Positions 23,669-31,877 of a DNA stretch of 43,536 nt are shown here, one piece after another. Position 1 is the stretch's first letter, and every line of letters begins with the position of its first letter. The notes beneath the pieces were generated by a model. That model was not told where the DNA came from and made no database searches. It worked only from the letters and a program-made list of their open reading frames with translations. The stretch is taken from contig CACYFF010000016.1 of NCBI GenBank assembly GCA_902773665.1, positions 1 to 43,536 on the forward strand. The letters are read 5' to 3'. The translations under genes were made by a program, and so were the position numbers. This stretch comes from an uncultured Eubacteriales bacterium (GTDB lineage Bacteria; Bacillota; Clostridia; Peptostreptococcales; Anaerovoracaceae).

Positions 23669-24349
23669 ATGAAAGATTATTCGAATTTAAACAAGACAAG
23701 AAAAGAAGTTGCCCTGAACGCTGTGAAAGCAGCGGCAGGGCTTTTTCTGTTCAGCTGCGGCGTCTACCTGACGATCCAGGCGAACATCGGCGTCGCACCC
23801 TGGGACGTGCTGAATCAGGGTCTGGCTAAGCATAGCGGACTGATGTACGGCACCATCCTGATGCTGGTATCCTGTACGGTGCTCCTTGTCGACGTGCTGA
23901 TGAAAGAACCCATCGGATTGGGTATGGTCCTGGATACGCTCATTACCGGAAAGACCGTAGATCTGCTCAACTGGCTGAACCTCGTTCCGCCCCGGCAGAC
24001 CCTGTGGGGCGGCGTCATTTGCCTGGTTTTAGGCCTTATCGTAATGAACGCTGCCATGCGCATCTATATCGCCCAGGGGCTGGGCTGCGGTCCAAGGGAT
24101 ACGCTGCTGGTAGCGCTGTGCAAGCGCTTCCGGAAGATCCCCATCGGGGCTATGACGATGATCATGTGGGGCATCGTGACCCTCATAGGGTGGCTGCTGG
24201 GCGGCCAGCTCGGCATCGGCACCATCCTGAGCGTAGCCCTGGCGGGCCCCATCCTGCAGCTGATCTGCAACATGACCCATTTCAACGCCGCGGACGTGGT
24301 GCATCAGAATCTGCTGAAGTCGCTGCAGATCCTGCTGGGAAAAGCATAA
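23669..24349 (+). CDS. YczE-like integral membrane protein (copy 2)
   Basis: 226 residues from ATG 23669; an in-frame ATG at 23660 lies inside the -10 box of the local promoter, and neither has a good ribosome binding site. Sequence tracks copy 1 throughout (TIQANIGVAPWDVLNQG, KEPIGLGMVLDTLITGK, GLGCGPRDTLLVALCKR, HQNLLKSLQILLGK). Differences are spread evenly, so the duplication is old. Role unknown. Confidence 0.82.
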   Translation: MKDYSNLNKTRKEVALNAVKAAAGLFLFSCGVYLTIQANIGVAPWDVLNQGLAKHSGLMYGTILMLVSCTVLLVDVLMKEPIGLGMVLDTLITGKTVDLLNWLNLVPPRQTLWGGVICLVLGLIVMNAAMRIYIAQGLGCGPRDTLLVALCKRFRKIPIGAMTMIMWGIVTLIGWLLGGQLGIGTILSVALAGPILQLICNMTHFNAADVVHQNLLKSLQILLGKA

Positions 24350-24360
24350 AAGACCGCATA

Positions 24361-24392
24361 AAAAAAGGACGGTTCCGCAGGACCGTCCTTTT
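24361..24392. terminator. Bidirectional terminator between YczE-like copy 2 and the yerC operon
   Basis: AAAAAAGGACGGT (24361-24373) pairs with ACCGTCCTTTT (24382-24392), plus inner pairs around a CGCA loop. A-run and T-run make it work on both strands. The stem nearly repeats that at 8698-8724. Confidence 0.88.
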
Positions 24393-24412
24393 GTGTTGTC
24401 TGATTACCCGGT

Positions 24413-24544
24413 TTATTGGGCGCCTTTCAGCAGCAGTTCGTACATTTCGTCCGCCGGGTCGATGAGGGGCAGTTCGACAGGTTCTGCAGCCGGCGATGGC
24501 CCTTCGACAGGCGTTCCTGCGATGGAAACGACTTTGATCGCCAT
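24413..24544 (-). CDS. 43-residue protein encoded after yerC
   Basis: ATG at 24544 reading left to TAA at 24413-24415, preceded by AAGGAGG, the best ribosome binding site type in the window. The product starts MAIKVVSIAGTPVEGPSPAA and continues through a proline/glutamate stretch to an amphipathic helix (DEMYELLLKG). It starts 18 bases after the yerC stop and ends just before the bidirectional terminator, so it is clearly in the yerC transcript. It is too short for routine gene callers. No family recognised; no signal or membrane segment. Confidence 0.7.
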   Translation of the reverse strand: MAIKVVSIAGTPVEGPSPAAEPVELPLIDPADEMYELLLKGAQ

Positions 24545-24562
24545 AGTGCCTCCTTTTTGTGT

Positions 24563-24853
24563 CTACTTATCGAGCTTTTTTAAGACGGCAGCGTAGCCGC
24601 CGGCGCCGTAATTCAGGCATTTGTTCACCCGGCTGATCGTCGTGGCAGACGCGCCGGTCTCTGCTGCGATATCGATGTAAGTCATCTTTTCCTTCAGCAT
24701 GCGGACGACCTGCCAGCGCTGGGCCATGGACTGCAGTTCCTTGATCGTGAGCAGATCTTCGAAGAAGCGGTAGCAGTCTTCTTCCGTCTCGAGCGTGAGG
24801 ATAGCTTTGAACAGATCGTCGTTGGTTTCACATTTAAATTTCGAATCGTACAT
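24563..24853 (-). CDS. yerC: YerC/YecD family TrpR-related DNA-binding protein
   Basis: 96 residues, the normal size of this TrpR-superfamily group. Marks are the CYRFFEDLLTIKELQSMAQRW helix region, the helix-turn-helix MTYIDIAAETGASATTISRV, and NKCLNYGAGGY near the end. AAAGGAT is 7 bases before the ATG. It is transcribed from a consensus promoter (TTGTCA-17-TATAAT, minus strand) that overlaps the promoter of the divergent PPTase-RecX gene, so it may control both; that is inference. Ligand unknown; it lacks clear evidence for tryptophan binding. Confidence 0.92.
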   Translation of the reverse strand: MYDSKFKCETNDDLFKAILTLETEEDCYRFFEDLLTIKELQSMAQRWQVVRMLKEKMTYIDIAAETGASATTISRVNKCLNYGAGGYAAVLKKLDK

Positions 24854-24902
24854 GGGAGATCCTTTGTGTCTTTGAGACTACGGTGCTTTAGTGTGATATA
24901 GT

Positions 24903-24931
24903 ATTATATAATATATGGCCCCCTTTGACAA
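24903..24931 (-). promoter_or_regulatory. Promoter of the yerC operon
   Basis: Minus strand: TTGTCA (24931-24926), 17 bp, TATAAT (24908-24903). Predicted leader of about 43 nt. Its -35 shares five bases with the -35 of the divergent promoter. Confidence 0.8.
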
Positions 24932-24953
24932 GGGCTGGTAATATTTGTATAAT
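24925..24953 (+). promoter_or_regulatory. Consensus promoter of the PPTase-RecX gene
   Basis: TTGACA (24925-24930), 17 bp, TATAAT (24948-24953), both perfect. The expected start is 24960-24961, the latter being the A of the ATG, so the mRNA should be leaderless. A small inverted repeat, CCCTT (24921-24925) and AAGGG (24930-24934), straddles the shared -35 region and could be an operator. Confidence 0.85.
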
Positions 24954-24960
24954 ACGTACT

Positions 24961-25968
24961 ATGAAACTCTATTTGATCAAAAAGAAAAAAGGCAGAACAT
25001 ACACGAGCGAGGCCTGCGCGAAAGCGGTTGCGGGGGTCACGCTGGAACACGACGCTTCCGGCCGGCCGGTCGCTATCGACGGACCTTTTGTTTCCGTGAG
25101 CGACACGAAGAACTGGTGGTCGCTTTTGACCGCAGACAGCCCCTGCGGACTGGACCTGGAGGAGGGCAGCCGCACGCTGTCCGCGGTCACCGCGAAAAAG
25201 CTGCACGCGGCGGAACAGCAGTATCTGGCGGGTCTGGAGCCCCTGAGCAGCGAATGGCGGCAGGAATTCCTGTCCATCTGGGTGCGCAAAGAGGCCTATA
25301 TGAAATACTGCGGCGAAGGCCTTCGCATGGGGCTTTCGAAGTTTTCCGTGCTGGATGCGGATCTGGAATACGCAAAGACTGTGCAGGCGAAGAACTACCC
25401 GGCTGCGCACATGACGAGCCTCGAACCCGGACACGGTCTGTACGCTGCGGCGGCGCTGGGATCGCCGGAAGATCTGGAATCCATCGAAATCTGCGCTTAT
25501 GAAGGCGAAACGGAAAAGGAGATCCTGGACGAGGCGGCGGATCTGCTGGCCGGCAGAGCGTATATGAGCGGCGATCTGCAGAAGAAACTGCGCGCGAAGG
25601 GCTACGGTGCGGAGGAAACGGCAGATGCTGTGACCCGTCTGCAGGAGCTGGGCTACCTGGACGACGAAGCGTACGCAAAGAGTTTCGCTTCCGACGCAGC
25701 GCGAAAGGGCAAGGGAAAACTGCGCATCGCAAGAGAACTGGCGCAGAAAGGCGCAGACAGTGCGACGGCGAAGGCAGCGATCGAAGCGGCTGCGGAAGAG
25801 GAGGACCTGCTGTCCGAGCGGGAACGCGCCATGGAAGCGGCGCAGAAGATGCTGAGAGGGTCACAGGATATCGACGAAAAGACGCTCGCCCGCATCGGCC
25901 GCAGGCTTTCGTCCCTGGGCTACGAACCCTCCGTCATCTGGGATGTTTTGGGCAAGCTGAAGTCTTGA
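24961..25968 (+). CDS. Fusion of a 4'-phosphopantetheinyl transferase domain with a RecX domain
   Basis: 335 residues in one unbroken frame. The longer frame from 24925 starts inside the promoter and is rejected. Residues 1-175 look like an Sfp-type phosphopantetheinyl transferase: FVSVSDTKNWW in place of the usual NxSH block, GLDLEE (63-68, metal-binding Asp65 and Glu67) and WVRKEAYMK (107-115; Trp107, Lys110, Glu111, Lys115). Residues 186-335 look like RecX, the RecA-filament regulator: LAGRAYMSGDLQKKLRAKGY, then AVTRLQELGYLDDEAYAKSF and the helical repeats with KGKLRIARELAQKG. These functions, carrier-protein activation and recombination control, are normally separate. There is no ribosome binding site upstream. 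Confidence 0.88.
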   Translation: MKLYLIKKKKGRTYTSEACAKAVAGVTLEHDASGRPVAIDGPFVSVSDTKNWWSLLTADSPCGLDLEEGSRTLSAVTAKKLHAAEQQYLAGLEPLSSEWRQEFLSIWVRKEAYMKYCGEGLRMGLSKFSVLDADLEYAKTVQAKNYPAAHMTSLEPGHGLYAAAALGSPEDLESIEICAYEGETEKEILDEAADLLAGRAYMSGDLQKKLRAKGYGAEETADAVTRLQELGYLDDEAYAKSFASDAARKGKGKLRIARELAQKGADSATAKAAIEAAAEEEDLLSERERAMEAAQKMLRGSQDIDEKTLARIGRRLSSLGYEPSVIWDVLGKLKS

Positions 25969-25993
25969 CGCGACCTTGATTTTTCAATATACT
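25965..25993 (+). promoter_or_regulatory. Promoter of ileS
   Basis: TTGACG (25965-25970), 17 bp, TATACT (25988-25993). The -35 overlaps the TGA stop of the PPTase-RecX gene. Confidence 0.65.
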
Positions 25994-26018
25994 AAATAAG
26001 TTAACGCGTCAATTTTTT
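25965..26018. promoter_or_regulatory. Inverted repeat flanking the ileS promoter
   Basis: TTGACGCG (25965-25972) and CGCGTCAA (26005-26012) are perfect arms 32 bases apart, the second followed by TTTTTT. Could be an operator around the -10 and start site, or a long-loop terminator for the gene before. No T-box leader fits in the 77-base gap. Confidence 0.4.
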
Positions 26019-26045
26019 ATTCCATATCACAATAGAGGAAAAACG

Positions 26046-29000
26046 ATGTACAAAAACCTGTCTGACGCACCCATCGCAGAGGTGCAGCTTGCCCAGGCCG
26101 ACAAATGGGACGAGGAAAAACTGCTGGAAAAATGCGTCACCGCAAGAGAAGGCCAGCCTAACTTTATCTTCTACGAAGGACCGCCTACCGCAAACGGCAA
26201 GCCGGGCATCCACCACGTGATCGCCCGTACGCTGAAGGACTCCATCTGCCGCTACAAGACCATGCAGGGCTACCGCGTAGCGCGCAAAGCCGGATGGGAC
26301 ACCCACGGCCTGCCCGTAGAGATCGAAGTGGAAAAGCAGCTCGGCTTCTCCGGTAAGCAGGATATCGAAAAATACGGCATCCGCGAATTCAACGAGAAGT
26401 GCAAGGAATCCGTCTTCACCTACGAGGGCCTGTGGCGCAAGATGAGCCACCGCATGGGCTACCTGGTAGACCTGGATCATCCGTACATCACCCTGAACAA
26501 CGATTACATCGAATCCGTCTGGTGGATCCTGGATCAGTTCTTCAAGAAGGGCATGATCTACGAGGGTCACAAGGTGCTTCCTTATTGCCCGCGCTGCGGA
26601 ACGGGCCTCGCTTCCCACGAAGTTGCGCAGGGTTACAAGGAAGTCTCCGTTATCACCCTGACGGTGCCCTTTAAGTCCACGACCGAAGAGAATACCTATT
26701 TCCTGGCCTGGACCACCACCGCCTGGACACTGGCTGCCAACGAATTTCTGGCGGTCGGCCCTGAGATCGACTACATCAAGGCCGAGCAGGACGGCAAGTT
26801 CTACTATCTGGCCAAGGCCAGAGCGGACGCCGTTCTCGGCGAAGGCAAATACACGGTTGTTGCCGAAATGAAGGGTAAGGACCTGGAATACATGGAATAC
26901 GAACAGCTGATGCCCTTCGTGGACGTTCCCGGCAAGGCCTTCTTCGTAGGCACCGCCGACTACGTCTCCACGGAAGACGGTACCGGCATCGTTCACTGCG
27001 CGCCGGCGTTCGGCGAAGACGACTATCAGGCAGGCAAGAAGTACGGCCTGGCCGTCGCCAACCCCGTCGATCCGGAAGGCAAGTACACTGCGACGCCCTG
27101 GAAGGGTCACTTCATCATGGAGGAAGGCCTGGACGTGGAGATCATCAAGTGGCTGGCCTCCGAGGGCAAGCTGTACGACAAGAAGAAGATCGTCCATAAC
27201 TATCCCCACTGCTGGCGCTGTGACACCCCGCTCGTCTATTACGCGAAGCCGTCCTGGTACATCGAGATGACGAAGCTGAGAGACGAACTGGTCGCCAACA
27301 ACAACACCGTTTCCTGGCATCCGGCTGCCATCGGCGAAGGCCGCTTCGGCAACTGGCTGGCAGACGTCAAAGACTGGGCCATCTCCCGCGACCGCTACTG
27401 GGGCACGCCGCTCAACGTATGGAAGTGCGAATGCGGCCATATGGAGAGCATCGGCAGCCGCAAGGAGCTGGCGGAGAAGGCTGTCGAAGACATCGACGAT
27501 ACGATCGAACTGCACCGTCCGTACGTGGACGAGGTGCATCTGCGCTGCCCGCACTGCGGCAAGCTGATGACCCGCACACCGGAAGTCATCGACTGCTGGT
27601 TCGACTCCGGCGCCATGCCCTTCGCCCAGAGACACTACCCGTTCGAACATAAAGAAGAGTTCGACACCGAGTTCTTCCCCGCGGACTTCATCTGCGAAGG
27701 CATCGACCAGACCAGAGGCTGGTTCTACTCCCTTATGGCCATCTCGACCTTCGTCAAGGGCAGATCGCCCTACAAGAACGTGCTCGTAAACGACCTGGTG
27801 CTGGACAAAGAAGGCAAGAAGATGTCCAAGCACAAGGGCAACACCGTGGACCCGTTCCAGCTGTTCGACAAATACGGCGCAGACGCCACCCGCTGGTATC
27901 TGCTGTCCGTCTCCCCGGTCTGGTTCCCCACGAAGTTCGACGAGGACGGCCTCATCGAAGTCCAGGGCAAGTTCTTCGGCACGCTGCGCAACGTATATAA
28001 TTTCTTTACGCTGTACGCCAACAACGACGGCATCGATGCATCCCAGTGCTTCGTGGACTACGCGAAGCGCCCCGAGCTCGACCGCTGGATCCTGTCCAAG
28101 TTCAACCGCTTGGCTGCCTACGTAACGGAAGCCATGGATGAATACGACCACAACAAGTCCGTCAAGGCCATCATGGACTTCGTCAACGAAGACCTGTCCA
28201 ACTGGTACATCCGCCGCGCCCGCAGAAGATTCTACGCGGACGGCATGGAAGACGACAAGAAGGCCGTCTACAGCACCACCTGGGAGATCCTCACCGGTAC
28301 GGCCAAGCTGATGGCTCCCTTCGCACCGTTCCTGACGGACGAGCTGTACACGAACCTCACCGGCGAAGAGACCGTGCACCTGGCCGCCTATCCCAAGGCA
28401 GATGCTTCCCTCATCGACGAAGCGCTTGAGGAGAGAATGGACCTGGTCCGCAGCATCGTCACCATGGGCAGAGGCGTCCGCGAAAAGACGAAGATCAAGG
28501 TGCGCCAGCCCCTGTCCGAGATCCTGCTGGACGGCAAGTTCGAGGAAAAGATCGGCTACATGGCAGACCTCATCAAGGAAGAACTCAACGTAAAGACCGT
28601 CCGCTTCGAACCGGAGATGGACGATTACCTGAATTATCAGATCAAGCCCGACTTCCGCGTGGCAGGCCCGGTGCTGGGCGCCAAGATCAAGGCATTCGGC
28701 GGCGCCGTTAACAAGCTTGACCCGAAACAGCTGCTGGCGGAGATGTCCGCGAACGGCAAGATCGTGCTCAACCTGAACGGCGAAGATACCGACATCACTT
28801 CCGACATGGTGGCGGTCAACGTAAACGCCAAGGAAGGCTTCTCCGCCGCGCAGGAAGGCGATGTCTGCGTCATCCTGGATACGAACCTGACGGACGACCT
28901 CGTAAGAGAAGGTCTGGCCAGAGAGCTGGTCTCCAAGGTCCAGCAGATGAGAAAGTCCAAGGACTTCGACATGATGGACCGCATCCACATCTACGTCTGC

Positions 29001-29147
29001 GCGGACGAAGAGGTGACTGCAGCCATCGAAGCCTTTAAGGACTGGATCTGCGCCGAGACCCTGGCAGACAGCATCGAAACGAGAGACGGTCTGGATACCG
29101 TGGACCTCAACGGCCACAAGACCGGCGTCGACGTGGAGAGAATTTAA
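26046..29147 (+). CDS. ileS: Isoleucyl-tRNA synthetase, eukaryote-like (type 2)
   Basis: 1033 residues, longer than the usual bacterial type of about 920-940. It charges tRNA-Ile and edits Val. The HIGH-equivalent is in GPPTANGKPGIHH (45-57), KMSKH is at 592-596, and the CP1 editing domain lies between (about 190-400). The CPRCG and CPHCG pairs in the middle are zinc-ribbon like. The PTANGKPGIHHVIART form and HGLPVEIEVEKQLG mark the IleS2 subgroup, which is often less sensitive to mupirocin. No T-box precedes it, as is common for this type. A class-specific C-terminal domain (about 830-1033) is present. Confidence 0.96.
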   Translation: MYKNLSDAPIAEVQLAQADKWDEEKLLEKCVTAREGQPNFIFYEGPPTANGKPGIHHVIARTLKDSICRYKTMQGYRVARKAGWDTHGLPVEIEVEKQLGFSGKQDIEKYGIREFNEKCKESVFTYEGLWRKMSHRMGYLVDLDHPYITLNNDYIESVWWILDQFFKKGMIYEGHKVLPYCPRCGTGLASHEVAQGYKEVSVITLTVPFKSTTEENTYFLAWTTTAWTLAANEFLAVGPEIDYIKAEQDGKFYYLAKARADAVLGEGKYTVVAEMKGKDLEYMEYEQLMPFVDVPGKAFFVGTADYVSTEDGTGIVHCAPAFGEDDYQAGKKYGLAVANPVDPEGKYTATPWKGHFIMEEGLDVEIIKWLASEGKLYDKKKIVHNYPHCWRCDTPLVYYAKPSWYIEMTKLRDELVANNNTVSWHPAAIGEGRFGNWLADVKDWAISRDRYWGTPLNVWKCECGHMESIGSRKELAEKAVEDIDDTIELHRPYVDEVHLRCPHCGKLMTRTPEVIDCWFDSGAMPFAQRHYPFEHKEEFDTEFFPADFICEGIDQTRGWFYSLMAISTFVKGRSPYKNVLVNDLVLDKEGKKMSKHKGNTVDPFQLFDKYGADATRWYLLSVSPVWFPTKFDEDGLIEVQGKFFGTLRNVYNFFTLYANNDGIDASQCFVDYAKRPELDRWILSKFNRLAAYVTEAMDEYDHNKSVKAIMDFVNEDLSNWYIRRARRRFYADGMEDDKKAVYSTTWEILTGTAKLMAPFAPFLTDELYTNLTGEETVHLAAYPKADASLIDEALEERMDLVRSIVTMGRGVREKTKIKVRQPLSEILLDGKFEEKIGYMADLIKEELNVKTVRFEPEMDDYLNYQIKPDFRVAGPVLGAKIKAFGGAVNKLDPKQLLAEMSANGKIVLNLNGEDTDITSDMVAVNVNAKEGFSAAQEGDVCVILDTNLTDDLVREGLARELVSKVQQMRKSKDFDMMDRIHIYVCADEEVTAAIEAFKDWICAETLADSIETRDGLDTVDLNGHKTGVDVERI

Positions 29148-29149
29148 GA

Positions 29150-29860
29150 ATGGGTTTTAACGAAAAACTGCACGCCTATATAGCCGCACGTTTCTACGTG
29201 CGGCTTACCCATACGTTCGGGGAAAAGGGGAAAGCCGCCTTTATACACGGCACGCAGTACTACGCGGAGCAGCGCGGCAGGCGCATGGCGAAACGCGCCA
29301 TCGCGGACGGACAGCCCCTTACCTACGATACCTACCGGGCCTACGGGGAATGGGTGAGCACCGAAGAGATGAAGGCCGCAGGCTGCGCCAACCGTTCGGA
29401 GACCATAAAGGCCGGCCCGGACTGGGAGATGCACATCTACATCTGCCCCTGGCATGCGCAGTTCGCAGAGATGGGACTTGCCGAAGCCGGACTCGTCTAC
29501 TGCGCACATCTGGACAACTCCATCTGCCGCGGCTTTAACCCGTACATCGTCTACGAAACGCCCCAGACGCTGCACGACCACGATCGCTGCATACAGACTG
29601 TGACCCATGCAGACGGCCGTCAGCCCAAAGGCGCTGCCTTCGATCCGGCGAAAGCCAGGCCGCTCGAAGAACGCAGAAAGGATTTCGAATATCACTGCGC
29701 CCATTCCTACTGGTCCTATGCCAGAACGGCGGAGGCCATTTTCGGCGAAGAGGGTAAAGCCCTCGCGGAAGAGGCCCTTTCCGATCTCGCGGAAGATTGG
29801 GGCAGGGAATACGCAGACATTATCGATACTTATCGGGACACGGATTTCGAAAGGATATAA
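29150..29860 (+). CDS. Probable L-2-amino-thiazoline-4-carboxylic acid hydrolase family protein
   Basis: 236 residues, starting 2 bases after the ileS stop, with no separate promoter. The family look comes from the central ICPWHAQFAEMGL and the later YCAHLDNSICRGFNPYI block, where Cys and Asp/Asn cluster, plus helical ends. The archetype opens the thiazoline ring in a cysteine pathway of Pseudomonas; distant relatives in anaerobes have unknown substrates. Family placement is from pattern memory and moderately sure; the substrate is not. Confidence 0.65.
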   Translation: MGFNEKLHAYIAARFYVRLTHTFGEKGKAAFIHGTQYYAEQRGRRMAKRAIADGQPLTYDTYRAYGEWVSTEEMKAAGCANRSETIKAGPDWEMHIYICPWHAQFAEMGLAEAGLVYCAHLDNSICRGFNPYIVYETPQTLHDHDRCIQTVTHADGRQPKGAAFDPAKARPLEERRKDFEYHCAHSYWSYARTAEAIFGEEGKALAEEALSDLAEDWGREYADIIDTYRDTDFERI

Positions 29861-29872
29861 AGGAGCACAATT

Positions 29873-31855
29873 ATGAAACGGCTACTATCGATCTTACTGG
29901 CACTTGCTCTGGTGTTCAGCCTGGCCGGCTGTGTAATGCCCGTTGCCAACACCGGCACCCAGCAGCCCGCGGACCCCGCACCTCAGACGCCCGTATCCGT
30001 CGACACCGACGAGACCTGGGCCATCTACTGGTATCTGTGCGGCAGCGACCTGGAGAGCAAATACGGCTGCGGCACCGACGACCTGCTGGAAGTATTCAAG
30101 GTGCCTCTCCCCGAGAACGTCAAGCTGATCATCGAGACCGGCGGCACGAAGGGCTGGCAGAACGACACCATGCAGACCCGCGTGCTGCAGCGCTACGTCT
30201 ACAGCAGCGAGGGCTTCGAGCTGGTGGAGAACCTGGATCTGGCCAACATGGGCAAGCCCGAGACCCTGGCATCTTTCCTGCAGTTCTGCAAGGATAACTA
30301 TCCGGCGGACCGCACCATGATGCTGTTCTGGGATCACGGCGGCGGCTCCGTTTCCGGCGTGGCCTTCGACGAGATCTACGGCTATGACTCCCTTACGCTG
30401 GACGAGATCCGCAAGGCCTTCGCCAACGTCTATCCCCTGAGCGAATCCAACCCGCCCTTCGAAGTCGTGGGCTGCGATACCTGCTTAATGGCGACCATCG
30501 ACCTGGCCAACACCCTCAAGGATGTGTCCAAATACCTCATCGCTTCCGAGGAGGTGGAACCGGGCGGCGGCTGGTACTACGACGACTGGCTCGCCCAGCT
30601 GGCGGCTGACCCCTCCATGGACGGCGCCCAGCTCGGCAAGATCATCTGCGACGCCTACTACAAAGGCTGTGCCTCCGAAGGCATCGTGGACAAAGCGACG
30701 CTGTCGCTCATCGATCTGACGAAGCTGAACACCCTGCTGAAGGCCTACGAAGACTTCGGCGACGAAGTCCTGATGGCTACCTGCGTCGATCCCACGTTCA
30801 TGAACAAGTTCGCGAGAACGGCTTCCGCCTGCGAGAACTACGGCGGCAACACCCGCGAGCAAGGCTTTACGAACATGGTGGACCTGGGTCACGTGGCAAG
30901 AGAGACCGAAACTCTGCTGGCTTCGGCCAAGTCGGTAACGGCGGCGCTGGACGACTGCGTGCTGTACGAGATCAACGGCAGATACCGCAGCAACGCGACA
31001 GGCCTGTCCTTCTTCTTCCCGTACACCAACGACATGAAGACCTTCAACGCCTACGCCGGCATCTCCGCCAGCCAGTCGTTCCCGTATTTCTACCAGTACG
31101 GTCTGACAGGCAAACTGACGGACGAAGGCCTGGCTTACGTGAAGGGCCTGAGCGAAGCGCCCGTGGAAGCGCCCGCTGCGCCCAAGACCATGAAGGACAT
31201 GGGCTGGGAAGGCAAGTCCCTGAAAGTGAACGACGAGGGCAGCGCCGTGCTCACCCTCGGTCCGGAAGCCAACGACCTGCTGGCCGGCATCAGCTTCTCC
31301 CTGTATCTGTCCGACGAGAAGAGCGGCACCGTGCTTTGGATGGGCACGGACAACGACATCTTCGCCGACTGGGAGAAGGGTGTCTTTACCGACAACTTCC
31401 GCGGCAGCTGGGGCTCTCTCGGCGGTCAGCTCGTGTTTATGGAGCTGTCCTACGAAGGCGAGGATTACAACCTCTATGCCGTGCCTGTGCTGATCAACGG
31501 GGAAGAATATAAGCTGGACGTGGTCTACGATTTCAAGACTGAGACCTGGACGGTGCTGGGCGCCCGCAAGCCCGTGGGTGCCAACGGTATGGCGGACAAG
31601 AACCTGTACAGCCTGGAAGAGGGCGACAGCATCGACCTCATCTGGTACATGGCACCCGCCGGCACGACGGATTTCGAGCCGTACAGCGTGGCGACCATCA
31701 CGTACGGCAAGGATACGCGCTTCGAGGAAGCCTGGCTGCCTGACGACACCTACACCCTGGTCTTCCAGATGAGAGACGCTTCCGGCGAATACATCAACTC
31801 CAACTTCGTGGACTTCCGCGTGGAAGGCGAGAACATTTACGCAGAACCCAGATAG
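29873..31855 (+). CDS. Clostripain-like (C11) lipoprotein peptidase
   Basis: 660 residues; AAAGGAG overlaps the previous stop and is 7 bases from the ATG. A lipoprotein signal ends at Cys20 in SLAGC. A proline/threonine linker (to about 46) leads to the C11 caspase-like core with His155 in WDHGGG and nucleophile Cys204 in GCDTCLM. Further residues give a beta-rich C-terminal part (about 420-660) of unknown role. Lipid-anchored outside the membrane, it probably cuts after basic residues (Arg/Lys), as known members do. The catalytic pair is intact. Confidence 0.9.
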   Translation: MKRLLSILLALALVFSLAGCVMPVANTGTQQPADPAPQTPVSVDTDETWAIYWYLCGSDLESKYGCGTDDLLEVFKVPLPENVKLIIETGGTKGWQNDTMQTRVLQRYVYSSEGFELVENLDLANMGKPETLASFLQFCKDNYPADRTMMLFWDHGGGSVSGVAFDEIYGYDSLTLDEIRKAFANVYPLSESNPPFEVVGCDTCLMATIDLANTLKDVSKYLIASEEVEPGGGWYYDDWLAQLAADPSMDGAQLGKIICDAYYKGCASEGIVDKATLSLIDLTKLNTLLKAYEDFGDEVLMATCVDPTFMNKFARTASACENYGGNTREQGFTNMVDLGHVARETETLLASAKSVTAALDDCVLYEINGRYRSNATGLSFFFPYTNDMKTFNAYAGISASQSFPYFYQYGLTGKLTDEGLAYVKGLSEAPVEAPAAPKTMKDMGWEGKSLKVNDEGSAVLTLGPEANDLLAGISFSLYLSDEKSGTVLWMGTDNDIFADWEKGVFTDNFRGSWGSLGGQLVFMELSYEGEDYNLYAVPVLINGEEYKLDVVYDFKTETWTVLGARKPVGANGMADKNLYSLEEGDSIDLIWYMAPAGTTDFEPYSVATITYGKDTRFEEAWLPDDTYTLVFQMRDASGEYINSNFVDFRVEGENIYAEPR

Positions 31856-31877
31856 ACCCGCAGAAAGGCATACGACT

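Noticed and set aside
25969-26045. T-box leader before ileS
   Set aside because: Only 77 bases are available, far below T-box size, and no T-box sequence is present.
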